DNA from: Allantophomopsis cytisporea
Taxonomy: Eukaryota; Ascomycota; Leotiomycetes; Phacidiales; Phacidiaceae
DNA: 64,000 bases
NCBI GenBank assembly: GCA_024752435.1
Contig: CP103037.1
Coordinates: 2,232,001 to 2,296,000, forward strand
Direction of reading: 5' to 3'
Shown here: positions 46,101-58,205 of the stretch, piece after piece
Numbering within the stretch: the first letter of the stretch is position 1
How the letters are laid out: each line of letters begins with the position of its first letter
Program-made: the position numbers and the translations under genes
Notes under the pieces: generated by a model
Told to the model about the DNA's origin: nothing
The model's input: the letters and a program-made list of their open reading frames with translations, nothing else
The model's database searches: none

Positions 46101-47096
46101 CCGATCTGCAGAGAACGTATTGTTTCCCCATCAGACCTCCTGAAGGTACTGGAACTTGACCCTGAGGAAGCTGCTAAATCCGCTCGAGCCTTCACCGAGA
46201 GGAAATCTAAATCTATGAATGTTTCACGAGCTACGTCTGTAGGTTCAGTCAAGATATCTGACCATGATTCCTTGGGAGCAATTCAGGCCTCTAGCGAAGT
46301 CATTGACAGCCCACCCTTTAAAACTCGAAGGCCATTCTTCGAGACTCATAGTCAGCTGCAGTCAAACAAACGACCACATTCCACGACATTCACAGTGCAG
46401 GGGGAAGGAGAGGTACAGGTTGATGAGCCCGCTAATAAGGAAACTGCCCCCTTGCATATAGATGATGATGATATTGATTTGGATGCTTTGAATGTTCAAT
46501 CTTCAGCCACGAGGACATCAAAAAAGAGAACCAGACTTCCATGGCAGTCATCTCAGTTAGATGTGGTGAGCTCACCTCTGGCAGGCCCTGGTACTGATAA
46601 GGTACTTTCGAGGAGTGGGTTCCGGCAGTCGACACCGCAAGGATTTTTGAATTACCGTAGGAGATCTACGCCGCGATCCTCAGCTCAGCAATTTGGGCCT
46701 CCGAGAACAAGTCCAAGCCTTTCAATTCTACAGTCCAAACTCTTGGGTAATAGATCGCTCACACCATCGGTAGCCAACAAGCCCAATCCTCATCCTTCCA
46801 GAAGATACACGATGCTTCCACCCAACAAATCTTTGGACGATGAGTTCGGTGATCGGAGGGCTGCGAAGCGCCCGAGACACTCCATGCCGGCCGGCTACAC
46901 GTACAAGAGAATCGAACCAGCTACGCCTGCCGAGAAAGAGTTTGTGAAGCTGGCTCGCGAGTTTGTGCCAAAGCGAACGAGTTTAGATGGCTCTTCTATT
47001 GCGGGAACGCCTATTGCTCGTGCAAGCTCAAGGAAAAGCATGACTTGGCAAAGCAGCAAATGGTTGGAGCCTGAAACCCAGGGATGGGAGCTCTAG
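43145..47096 (+). CDS. tpz1: TPP1/Tpz1-like shelterin telomere protein
   Basis: Predicted telomere-capping subunit that links Pot1 to the rest of shelterin and recruits telomerase. Exon 1 (43145-43324) joins exon 2 (43374-47096) through a 49-nt intron with a GCTAATG branch site and CAG acceptor, giving 1300 aa; the first ATG is at 43145. Residues about 50-165 have the OB-fold pattern of the TPP1/Est3 family: a DSVTFIKAVF helix region, FIEINRYTLCL, then HLQIHDFTYLGE and VGQPRRI. The middle is Ser-rich and disordered, with acidic runs at about 480-570. A compact block at about 888-990 (IFEKFIAVYPDYEGSLRAFV, then YLWWLQETNREP) may be the partner-binding region. Fungal TPP1 proteins diverge fast, so the family call rests on the OB-fold pattern; the gene itself is certain. 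Confidence 0.72.
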
Positions 47097-47672
47097 GAGA
47101 ATTTGGACATGCATACAGTATGCGGAGAGATCACAGAGAGCTATGAAATTGGGGGTTGGTTGCAGATTGGAACAAGGAAAGGACCATGGTGATTTTGATG
47201 CATTTGATACCTTAGCTTTCAGCTTGTACTGCGATTATAGAATGAGCTACGAGCACATAGCATGTTTTGGGGTTGAATGATATCCATTTGATTTTCTAAC
47301 TTGATTTCTGGCAATATTGTGAAAGGAAGCTGCAATTGAGTTGCACGCCGTCCCTTAAATAAGATACAATGAAAGAATAAAAGAAAATGTTTCTACGAAT
47401 AGTTGCGGTCAACCTCTTTATGGTTTTCCCGACTGGTACGGAACATTCCCCAATAAGAAAGGTTACGCAGATAAAGTAGTTTACGGGCGGCAAACATTAC
47501 GCAGATCTTAGTTAGGGTCTTCCAGGGCCTCCACACCCAGATAAATGACGTATCAGGGGCATACTCTTTAGGCGAAAGACTATCAAATATATTGACCGGT
47601 GTGCGCGCAACTCTAGACAATCTTCACCTGGGACTCTTTGTATCCAACAACTTCAATCTCAGACTCACCAAG
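47097..47672. other. Intergenic; 3' UTR and promoter
   Basis: No gene seen. The last 60 bases before 47673 are CAAC/CT-rich, as expected for the leader of the Sym1-like gene. Confidence 0.45.
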
Positions 47673-48331
47673 ATGTTGCGCTGGTAGGTATCTCTTTGCA
47701 ATTTGCCGCGATGTCATTCAGTCACCTCAATGGTTGGTTGTTGACAATTACACAGGTATCAAGCAAGGTTGGCCGCGCGCCCAATGCTCACTCAGAGCAT
47801 CACGACCGCTGTCCTCTTCGCAACTGGTGATGCCATGTCTCAGCAGATTGTCGAGAAGAAGGGCCTCAAGAACCATGAGCTCGCTCGTACAGGTCGTATG
47901 GCCTTGTATGGTGGTGGTGAGTACAGCACAATTGCGTCCCACGGCTCAATTCTCAAAAGAGATAAGCTAACAACTGTGTCCCCCCAGCCGTCTTCGGTCC
48001 CGCTGCCACAACATGGTTCAAGTTCCTTCAGAACAAGGTCGTCTTGAAGAACAAGAACCTCGAGATCGCCGCGCGCGTTGCTATCGATCAGACTGTTTTC
48101 GCGTCCACCAACCTTTTCGTCTTCCTTAGCAGCATGGCTATCATGGAGGGAAGCAGCCCCAAGGATAAGCTTGATAAGAGCTATGCTACGGCCTTGCAAA
48201 AGAACTGGATGGTCTGGCCATTTGTTCAGACTATCAACTTCAAGCTCGTGCCTTTGGAGCATCGCGTTCTCTTCGTCAATGCTATTTCTTTGGGTTGGAA
48301 CTGCTATCTTAGTTATATCAACAGCCAGTAG
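47673..48331 (+). CDS. sym1: Mpv17/PMP22 family inner mitochondrial membrane protein Sym1
   Basis: Small integral membrane protein of the Mpv17/Sym1 family, located in the mitochondrial inner membrane in yeast and needed for ethanol metabolism under heat stress; the molecular activity is thought to be channel-like. Exons 47673-47683, 47756-47916 and 47988-48331 give 171 aa, the usual length. The very short first exon encodes MLRW with the Trp codon split by the intron, as in many fungal orthologues. The N-terminal YQARLAARPMLTQSITTAVL and the family signature WPFVQTINFKLVPLEHRVLF followed by GWNCYLSYI near the C-terminus are both present. Four hydrophobic segments are expected. No defect seen. 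Confidence 0.95.
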
Positions 48332-49093
48332 CCAGTTTCCACTAGCTTGAATGGCTTAGGATTGAAAAAACATCTCAGGATTTGGGGTTTTAGATGCCTT
48401 TCTTGCATTAAACTTTGCATATGGCTATGCAGCGTTGGAGTTGGGCGCTTTACGATGCATGAGGATTATAGGCTGGTAAATCGGCAACGCCTACTTGCTG
48501 TACCATATGAATGAAATATTTAGAGTATTGTTTGAACTATTTTCCAAATGTGCGTGACGCAAGATCTTCAATGCTTGAATGCTTGGATGCGTTATTAAGA
48601 AGATCCTGATACATGAACTCGTATTTGCTGTACTGTTGTATCTCAAATTGTGATTTCAAAGTGTTAATGGTGAGTTGTCTTCCAGTTGCCTTGCGGTGTC
48701 TGTCTCAGTCTGCCGTTATCTGGAAACTCCAGCATGGACTTGGCTGAAGCAGGCGCGTACTCGCGTTTGGGTTTTTATGCCTGAAACATGCAGTTTCCCG
48801 CAAGGCAACAACATTAGCTTCAACCCGCGATTGCTACATTAGCGACGAACTTTTGGAGACGTGAACAAACTGACAATTGCCATACCAACAATTTCACCCA
48901 CCTCACCCACCACCACCACATCTTCTACTCGTGACAGTGCCTGGAGCATCGCCACATTCCACGATCAACGACCACTCTCAGATCCCTAGAAACTCACGAT
49001 CTTGAACAAAAGCGCACTCTTGCGTACCAAGCTCATCTCGATCTATAACAATACTTCATCCTCCACCTAATTACTACAGATCGCCAGCTCATC
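48332..49093. other. Intergenic; eIF4E promoter and leader
   Basis: No gene seen. From about 48890 to 49090 the plus strand is rich in CA and CT repeats (CACCCACCACCACCACATC), typical of leaders of strongly expressed fungal translation genes. Confidence 0.5.
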
Positions 49094-50063
49094 ATGGCCG
49101 CTGCCACTGAATCTGCGCCTGTCAATGGCGACAAGCCTTCCTCCCCAGTCGACCTCTCCACCATTCCTGTTTCCCCAGAGGGCGCCGCCTCCGGCGAGAA
49201 GGTCGAAGAGGACGCCGACAAGCCAATCACTGTTTTCCACAACCCAGAGAACTTCTCCGTCATCCATCCTCTCACAAACGCATGGACTCTTTTCTTCACC
49301 AAGCCACCGTCTGGCAAGGGTACGTTGAGATGTCGATGTGAGCGAGATCGGATCTTGTTCACATCACGAGTGGCTAGTATATCACGCTGACTTGCTCACA
49401 GGAGAGACTTGGGATTCCCTCTTGAAGGAGATCATTACTATCAGAAGTGTTGAGGAGTTTTGGGGTAAGTACAGTCTCAGTCTGAGGCGTTTCAAATTTA
49501 TTAACTTGTTCAAGGCGTTTTCAACAACATTACACCAACTTCCGAGCTCGCATTGAAGTCCGACTATCACTTGTTCAAGGAGGGTGTGCGACCAGAGTGG
49601 GAGGATGCTCAGGTATGATTAGAATTCACCGGGGATGAAGAAACGGTACTGACTTGCCCCATAGAACAAGCACGGTGGAAAGTGGTCCTACCAATTCAAG
49701 GACAAGAGAAGTGTTCCAATCGACGAGATCTGGCTTCATGTGCTTCTTTCCGCCATCGGCGAGACTCTCGAGAGCGAGGATGATGGAGAAGTTATGGGTG
49801 TTGTCGTCAACGTAAGAAAGGGCTTCTACCGTGTGGGTGTCTGGACCCGAACAATTGGAAAGAGCATTCCAGGAGGTGGAGATGGAGACACTGCTGGAGG
49901 AAAGGGCAGAACACCAGAGAAGGGTCGTGAGGTCCTCCTCAATATCGGAAAGAAGTTCAAGACTGTTCTTCAACTTCCAGATACTGAGGTTCTCGAGTTC
50001 AGTGGTCACACTGACGCCGCCCACAGTGGAAGCACCCGTGCTAAGGCCAAGTTCACTGTATAA
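49094..50063 (+). CDS. eIF4E: Translation initiation factor eIF4E
   Basis: Binds the mRNA 5' cap and, through eIF4G, starts cap-dependent translation in the cytoplasm. Exons 49094-49319, 49402-49464, 49515-49612 and 49665-50063 give 261 aa. After a 45-residue Pro/Ser/Glu-rich tail, the core begins with HPLTNAWTLFF. The cap-stacking tryptophans are W79 and W125, with E126 beside the latter (RPEWEDAQNKHGGKW); W96 (EEFWGVFNN) corresponds to the eIF4G-binding Trp and W152 lies in IWLHVLLSAIGE. The C-terminus has a Gly-rich insertion (SIPGGGDGDTAGGKG) before the last helix, common in filamentous fungi. All introns are short and standard. All key residues are present, so it should be functional. 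Confidence 0.97.
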
Positions 50064-52142
50064 ATCAAGACTTCCTCTTAGGCTGGGGGGCCTTTATCTC
50101 TTTCCCCCTCTGATGTAGCGGGAAAAATGCTGCAGTTAATGATATTCACCAAAAGAGAAAAGAAACAACTTAGGGGTATCTATCACGGGTCTCAACCTTT
50201 CCCAAAACGACTTGGGACTACATGTTTCATCTTTTCTCTTTCATACTCTTTTTCCCTTTTTTTTTTTTTTTTTTTGCCAGGAATTTTCTATGCATAGGGT
50301 GGCGGTTGGCATTCGAGATCAGAATATGTCTCTTCCGCTTTTCGGCTTGGCTTCTCGGCTTGCTCTGGCTCTTTTATCGACTGAGCGATGGGTGAATTGC
50401 GATGACTCGTGCTTGGCTTTGACTGGGGTTGTCATTTTATTTGCTTTCCTACGACGTGGGTATCTGATAACTCACCTTCGATGCATCTAGGCGTTTGGCT
50501 GAGCTCAGATGGCTTCCAGCGATAAAAGCAATGAATATGTCCATAAAGTTTTACTGGTTTGGGGTCTACCTGAGAGGTGTGTGTGAGAGTGGACGTATGT
50601 GACTCGTGTAAAGTTGTGTAGTGTGCTTTTGTGCTTGCTTGCTTGCTCCAATATACGAGTTGTTGGAGTGCTCGAAAGAGAATGATTGACCTCAGCATTC
50701 TTGTTGTGATAATCTTCTCTTTATACGTGAACCAGGAATTGGCATCGCTAGTCTCCGCAGCTTTTATATCTCCGACCATCACTAGCCAGACAAGAAAAGA
50801 TGCTATCATGAAAACTTTATGAAAATGATTCTTAATTTTGACTTTGTGCGTGCTTGGAAGATTTTATCCACCAAGAAGGATTGGATTGGTCATTTCCCAT
50901 TTTCATCTCCTCGGGTGGGCAAGGTAGATGTTCTCAGGAATCATAACACCATCACTATCACGTGCATGAAATTCTGCAGCAATCTGCAGACGAAAATCGT
51001 GCTCATGCTCGGCCGGATAAGAGATTAAGTGAGAGGTCGTGGATATAAATTGATAAGCAGCAAATAAAATGACTTCCGTCCATCACCGCAGCAGCAGCAG
51101 TTCCATGCCTGCATGCCCTGCAGCCAACCAGCGGAAGATTCACCGAATAATGTCAATCTATTGTCACACTCATTACGACGTTACGCATCTTCCCACGCTG
51201 CCACATCTCATATGGATAGGGAAAGATTATCGATAAAATAAAATAAATAGTTAAATTGAATGGCATTAAATTGAATAGAATTAAATCCAATCAATAAAGC
51301 AGGAATTCAAAATAATTCAAGTCATTATCAACTGCATCCATCCATCATCCACCCGCACTTGGCATGATACATACATCCATGATACAAGAGCCGAGGAAAA
51401 TGACATCTTATGTATATATATATATGTATATATCTATATCTATAACATTGTGGAATTGCAAAGACATCCTTCATCTCTGTGATACTTGCGATGATCATCA
51501 CAATGTCAATGTGCTGTGTGGAGTTGATTCGATATCTGAATGGTGGTCAGAAGTACTATTAATACTTACTTCTACATCCTCTCTGGTCGTAGATGAGTTT
51601 GATTGCCCGTGTTCGCAGTACGTGCGTGCGTGCGGTTACGCTTTGCTACTTACATTACTCACTACTGAAATTGGCTTGACCCCACGATATGCTATGTGCT
51701 ATGTATGCGCTCCGTAGACGACAGACTTAGGTAGGAAGCATTTCACCTCTAAACTAGTCAGACTCCTCACAATCCCACCACAATCCACATTCGACAACAT
51801 CCATAAGATACTCCTCCTCCACTGTTCCAATACCGACCTCCGATCACCGACAACAACATCTCCTCTTCTTCCTGCTTGCAGCGTATAAACTTTCCTTCTC
51901 CGTTCTCCTCAAACGCTCCTTTATCTCGACGACTCAACCCGTGTGTACCTCGCATTCCATTCCATACGTTGATTGCCTCAACGACTGGTTTCGTGGCTGC
52001 ATATCCTCATTTCTCTTCGAGTCCAACCCATTTACAATCCCTTTCACCATCGCTGCCCGTGTATGGCACACAAATCGCATAGAGGAGACTGACCGGCCAC
52101 GATTACATTGACCGCACGACATCCTCGCACAAACCGTCTTCT
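50064..52142. other. Intergenic, no gene seen
   Basis: About 2.1 kb with only short overlapping ORFs. It contains a T run at 50257-50275, probably in the eIF4E 3' UTR or just beyond, AT microsatellite-like stretches near 51412-51440, and a CT/CA-rich region from about 51770 to 52140 that looks like the promoter and leader of the F-box-like gene. Confidence 0.45.
50257..50275 (+). repeat. Poly-T tract (19 T)
   Basis: Uninterrupted run of 19 T about 200 bases after the eIF4E stop codon. Confidence 0.9.
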
Positions 52143-53985
52143 ATGCACCTCTCCAATATGATCATGGATGCTTCTCAACGTCGATTCGAGGCCCCGTCGG
52201 CTCTTTCATTATCTCCCGATGCTTCCACGACTCCTGTGGTTGTGTCTGCCGGCCCTTCCACTCCGACTGCCCTCAGAGCACTCCCCATGGATCAACTAAA
52301 ACTTCTCGACCTCACACCGCCTACGAGACCGAAGAGCACACCCTTTCCACATCAAGAGGAAGTAGATATCCCATCATGGCGGGAGGACTCGAATCCACGA
52401 CACTCGATCGTATCCTTGTCATCAGAGGTTGCTCACAAAGCAGAACATCCACCATCGGAGCGTCTCACTCTCCAGTCATTACCCGTCGAAATCCACGAAG
52501 CAATCCTGGACCATCTGTTCGGCATGCGCGCTTCCACCACCACACGTTCACCAACCGCCGGAAGCTCTGCAGGCTTGCGAGGATGGAACTCTGCTTTGAG
52601 ACACTCTAGGAGAAAACAACGAACTGATCTTGCGCTCGTGAGTAAGATCTGGCGCGTCCTGGTGCAGGAGAGATTATACAGACATTTGAAGATCAAAGGA
52701 ACGACAGCTTCAATATATTCAGCTATGGCATGGTTCATGGGCCATACATATCTCATGGAATACGTTCGGCATATAGAGATCTGGGTACCGGTGTGGGAAC
52801 GAAGACCAGGCGTAGCTACGGATCAGGTTCTAATTGCGCCGACAACACCAGATCGAACTGCCTTGATTAGAGTGATCAATGCAAACGGCATTGCAGGCTT
52901 CGAACAGAGCAACAATCTCTCTTCAGCCTATCAACAGTCCTCGGGTAATGCTTCTTTAGAAGGGATCCTGACGTTTGTCAACACCTGTTTCCCAGAAGCT
53001 TGTGTCCTCACACTGGAAGGCGGTCACTCGAAAAAGCCACCACGCATCGATCACTTCATGCCATCCAGTCCCCCGGATGCAAGACTTCCAATTGTTAGCT
53101 CTGTGAAGACCCTAGTTATCAAAGGAGCTTATCGCTTCATCCAATGCGAGTCGGACCTGTTACGCATCGTGGAGGCTCTGCCGAACCTTCAAGAGGCACA
53201 CTATAACTATGCGAAGGCGAAGTCCAAGGCATACGCAAGTAAGTCATCTCATTGTCAGACATATAACTCTATTAACATCTTTAGCTGTTGCAATGGCCCT
53301 TCGAGATATGCCATCCACCATCTCCCATCTCAACATCTCCATCGAAAGCACCTACTGCCGGGAAGCCCTCTCCCCGAGCCTCTGGCGCAAAGTCTACCAA
53401 GACCAAGGTATCCACATCTGCAGCAAGCTAGCCCTCGCAGTGCCACGCCTCGAGCACTTGCAATACACCGGCCGTATCTGCCACCACTTCTTCGATATTG
53501 CCTCATGGGCCGCAACGCAACGCGATGCCCGGGGCAATTACACGCTCAAGTCCCTTGACATCATCGTCAAGAACACCTGCCGTCCATCCAATGTATGGCA
53601 AGATGGCTCAGGAATCTCAGACTGGGCCTTCATCCAGACCTTCGAACGCTTAGTCGCGTCTGGCGTGCGCGCCCTTGAAGCCTTCAAGGCACTCAAGTTC
53701 CTGCGCATCCGCTTTATCGATCTCGATTCGCAGTTCCCGCTTCTTAACCCCTTCTTCCAGCTCAAGGACAATCAATGTAGTGGCCTTTGGTCTGAAGACA
53801 TCGTGTCTACTCTTGCGCGAGTCCGTCCTGCCGCACGATTCCTTGAGCTCAGCGATGATCTCGGCCTCATCCTTGATGGTACAGGAAAGGTCGCCGACCC
53901 GCAACCCTCTATGGCCAGAATGCGGCCTCAGAGTATGAAATTCTCGAGCTACGAGATGATTGCCGACCCCATGACTATCAACTGA
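52143..53985 (+). CDS. F-box-like protein, otherwise uncharacterised
   Basis: Exons 52143-53238 and 53285-53985 (46-nt intron) give 598 aa. The first 110 residues are Ser/Pro-rich and probably disordered. Around residue 110, TLQSLPVEIHEAILDHLFG is a good F-box first-helix match, and LALVSKIWRVLVQERLYRHL about 55 residues later matches the end of an F-box (the 'L-x-VS+xW+' pattern), with a Ser/Arg-rich insertion between. The remainder has repeated hydrophobic patterns such as SVKTLVIKGAYRF and ALPNLQEAHYNY that suggest leucine-rich-repeat-like strands. A role as an SCF ubiquitin-ligase adaptor is inferred only from this layout. The start could also be the next ATG codons at M6 or M8. No signal peptide or membrane segment. 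Confidence 0.83.
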
Positions 53986-54347
53986 TTTACTTCATACCGC
54001 AACAACACGAAACTGGAGCACAGTCTGCAGGCAGTGGACCTTTTTATGTGCATTTTTGACTCATGCTAATTCGCACCTCAAAAGTACTCCACCTTCCAAC
54101 TCACTGCTTTTACCGTATATGACCACCATTTCTTTCACTGTGTTTTTCTTTTTCTTTTTCTTTCCTTTATCATGCCTTATACGAACAAACAACCCTCTCT
54201 TGCTTTCTGACTTCTTTTTCGCGACAAAAAATTAATTTCCCGGCGTTTTCTTCCCGCGTATAAGCTACATGCTTTCGATATCTCAAATGTCAAAAGGCCG
54301 AATTTTGCGGGATAAGGAGTGAGGGTGTCCACTGGGTCTGGATGGAT

Positions 54348-54382
54348 GGGGCTTCGGGGTTGGGGGGCGCCTTGTGGGGGGG
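54348..54382 (+). other. G-quadruplex motif
   Basis: Four G tracts of 4, 4, 6 and 7 bases (54348-54351, 54356-54359, 54362-54367, 54376-54382) with loops of 4, 2 and 8 bases lie about 370 bp after the stop of the F-box-like gene, possibly within its transcript. Confidence 0.6.
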
Positions 54383-54442
54383 TTTATTCAGTATTTACTC
54401 GTTGGGTTGGGGGGATTGGAGCGTGGAGTATGGTGCGAACTC

Positions 54443-54468
54443 TTTTTTTTTTTTTTTTTTTTTTTTTT
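54443..54468 (+). repeat. Poly-T tract (26 T)
   Basis: Uninterrupted run of 26 T in the intergenic region, 60 bases after the G-quadruplex motif. Confidence 0.9.
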
Positions 54469-57400
54469 GCTTTGGCGATGTAGCTTGATGATTTGATTTT
54501 TCGAATTGAAATTCGATCTTTCTTTATTAAGGTGTTTGTGTGCTTGATATGGTGATTCATGATTACGTTGGGTTTATGTGTTTGTGTGACTTGGGAGGGG
54601 GTTGAGGGGGCGGAAGGGCTGCTTGTAATACTTCTTTGAAGTGTCGGTCATGGCTGTACTTGGTCATCATGTGGATTTAGTGGTGAGGTCTTATAGTGAC
54701 ATGTATGTGGTAGTTACAATGAAGATGAAAGAAACTTATCTTGCAGTCACTCAAGTGTGGTCATACCGAATTTGTTGACTCTGTGGCCCCTGCACGATTC
54801 ACTAGAAGTTACGGATTTCTGATTCCTTAGGAGATAGAACGACTGAGAGAAGAGGTCGAATTCTAGGCAATTGTATCTTCCTGGATGCTGCTGCTCTGGA
54901 TGTTCGAGATGTTCTCTCAACAAGGAGGAGTTGCTGTGTACGGATATATTAAGATCACTACACGGTCCTCCAGCCTTAGTATGTTCGGCCACATCAAATC
55001 AAAGGTTTCATTTTTTGTGTATATATGTAAATTTTTAATGCTTTGAGTAGATTGGGGCAAAGAAGATGGGTGTAAGCTTTCCTTAATTTAAATATTGATG
55101 ATTCTACTGCTAACGAAGACTTCCCTAACGGCATCACAGAACATCCTTTGCTCAACTCATAACTGTGTCGGAGGTTTAAGTCTATCTAGTGCTCTTGCTT
55201 AAAATAGTCACAGTATACTGAATATATGAATCACGAGTATCTATCTCACGAGTGTTGTATAATGAGGCAGGTTACAGCTCACTTTCGGATTTCATTGAAT
55301 AGAAGGAAAACTGAAAGAAATACAGATGGGGATATTTTGCTTCCTAGCCATCTGCATGAGAAAACCCCGCGAAGGGATTTATCTCATCCTAAATCTCTTA
55401 TTTAGCTATGGACAGGCGAGCTTTAAAATTTGCCATGTCTATATGACCACGGAGTCAATGTTGTAACCTCTTGGTTGCGCATTCTTCACTCTTTCACTCG
55501 GCTGAAAGAGATTTGTTAGACGCCTGCTTATTGTGATTTATATAGATTATCTCAGGGTGTCATTGTTACTATGTATACACAAAGGTACAGAAGTGTAGGG
55601 TTACTAGCAGCTGACTTGGGAAAGTGAGAATTTTCTAGCACTCGAGGGCTCTAGTATTAGGGGAGATGTGATAGCACCTATAAAACTCAGTTCATTCTCA
55701 ATGATTATTATATTCCAACAGCCCTTTAGAAGAATTTGATATCAATATCGACTCTGATTAGAGGTGTTATTTAAATCATGATTTACAATAATTATCTGCC
55801 ACATCGGATTCCATACCACGTCTAAGTACTTGATACCATTTATAACACTTTAGCAGTCACTTTTCAAATTTTGTACGTTGAACACCCACTTAGTGCCAGT
55901 TTCTTCGGAAACGATCAATCATTAAGCAATGCCTATATTATTCGTGTTCCTTCGAGGTTGTTTCCAACGATACTGAATAGTTTATAAATCCTTCCATACC
56001 TAATAAACCAAAAGAGGGAAACAAGACCAAAGTTCTAAATTACGTTCAGTCAACTATAAACTTAATTTCAGCTCTATCACGCATTTCAGTTTGTATACGT
56101 ATTGTGTGGAATCAGATGAAGTTGAAGGTTTAACAACTAATGATAAATAAATAAATTCATGAGAAAATTACATGAAAATGTCCTACCAAAAACAACAAGC
56201 AAACAAACACAATCCACCACCAATTCTGGAAAATGTAGGTTCAACAGGATATGTATGGTCAAGCTCACATCCTTGTGTTGACCTGCTTAACTTTCTCACT
56301 TGCAAAAGTCTGCCCATGAAAGGCCAATTCCTCAGACATGAGTATCTGGCCCGACTCTCCCCAAATACACTTTCACACCCGACATATACACTTCCATTGC
56401 ATGTGCGCATGCAAAACCCGATAGCCAAAATATGCAGAAGGAAAGCAAGCGCACAAATGACGAAACATTGACGAAGGACCCAACAGCTGTGGGATATGAA
56501 GAGGCGATATGAAAAGACCAGACACAACCAAGGAATCCATGATGCAAGAACAACATCTTCACCAAGCCCCAAAATGCCGCTGAAAGTCGTATATCTACAC
56601 AGTACATCCATATCCAATCCCATCCCAATCCCCATATCTACTCAGTTCCCAGCAGCCCATACAAATCCGCCCAGTAGCCTGCCTCCCAATCAACCCAACT
56701 CACAACCCCCTCACCCCAAGCTTTCCGCTAATCCGTACCTGCCACGCAGAGCGGTATCTACGTTTCTGCCGCGGCAGCCCACGCATGCACGACTGCAAGC
56801 GAGTGGATGGTAGAGCTGAAGCTCCGAAAGGGGAAGAATGTGGGTGGAGTCAAGCGAGATTGGATGGCAACGGGCGAGGTTTATAGCGATTGTGTAGTCT
56901 GTACACGGAGCGTTGGATTGAGGGGGCACCGGGGAAGGGAGGTGAGAGGAGGGTTTGTAGTGAGGGATGAGAGTGAGGGGGTCAAGGGAGTATGCGTAGA
57001 CAGGTTCGTGATATGAAGGATGTGGAAGGGGGTATCGGTTGCTGAGGTCGAGATTTATTTCATTTCATTTTGATAAAAGAATTGCATTAGTAAGGTTGTG
57101 AGCACTCTCACAGTACCCCTCTATTGTGGATACATCCATAGAGCAGTAGAGTAAAGGGAGGTAAATGAGGACAATATCACATGATATGCGCTATACATTC
57201 ACGATCACATAATGCTCAAGTCAAAGCTGGCCATCAAGTTGCAAAATTCTTGGGAAATAATCTGCATCCCTCAGGGAAAAGACATCTTTTTTATTGCTTG
57301 TACTAGCTAGCAAAAGCCATCCCAGCACGAAAAATGGAAGTGTAATGTATCTGAGTGATGTGAAGCGCCTAATCCGCCACAATCCAAGCGCGAACCCAGG

Positions 57401-58205
57401 AAGGAAAAGGTCCCTCGAAAACAAAGGTCAAAGGAAGAGATAGCTTCATCCAGAGAGGAGCATAAGGTGTCCCCTCTGTCAAAATCTACTTCTCCAGATA
57501 AGATATGGGGTTCTTCCCACTCAATACCAGGACATTTCCGCAATACCCTCCTAATATTAAATAGCAAAACTCATAGGTTTACTAGAAAACATTCTCCGAA
57601 TTATTATTCCCTGTCGAATATTGTCCCTGCTTCGCTTTTCCGTTCTCGGGTAATTTTCCTTCCACCATAAGCAATCTTTTCCTCCTTTCCCATCAGGCAA
57701 TTCTCTTTCGCAACCCATCAAACATCCTCGATCAGATCACTTTATTGATCTGCATCTTCTCCGCCCCATTTCGGACTTTTTTTTCTCTCTCCAATATGCC
57801 ATAACATTGCTCGCTCCGTGCTGTGATTTTGTTTTGTGAGGAAATAGTGTAAACCAGGAGACGTGCCGTGACGTTCTTCTGGCTGGGGGTATGTGCAAAA
57901 AATGAACTTTATATTGAGGGAGAAAACAAAAACAAAATAACTTGAACAGGGTGACAGTTTGTAAAAGAAAACGCTGAAACAAATAACTTCTGGAAATCAA
58001 AGCAAATCGCTAATGCCGACCATGAGATATGAAAAATCGCTATGCCACTCGTCATTTGACGTTTTTCGCATGATCGGAATAGGTTGTGGTACAAAGAAGA
58101 GGTTTGACCTTTGGTCGCGGGTCATGTGCAACCTTAAGGTATGACCTGGCATTACTCATCCATATCGTGGAGTAGCCTAGGTCTATGGACGTGTTCGGAA
58201 ACCGC

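Larger units (their letters stand above)
53986..58205. other. Long intergenic region between convergent genes
   Basis: About 4.2 kb without a convincing gene. It contains a G-quadruplex motif (54348-54382), a T run (54443-54468), and long AT-rich stretches. A 150-codon ORF on the minus strand at 56183-56635 is hydrophobic and Cys-rich but has no family features and overlaps ORFs on the other strand; I do not call it. The minus-strand part near 57.7-58.2 kb is probably the 3' UTR of the cyclin gene. A non-coding RNA cannot be excluded. Confidence 0.5.

Noticed and set aside
56183..56635. 150-codon minus-strand ORF with hydrophobic stretches
   Set aside because: No family features, Cys- and Trp-rich composition typical of chance ORFs, and overlapping ORFs on the other strand.
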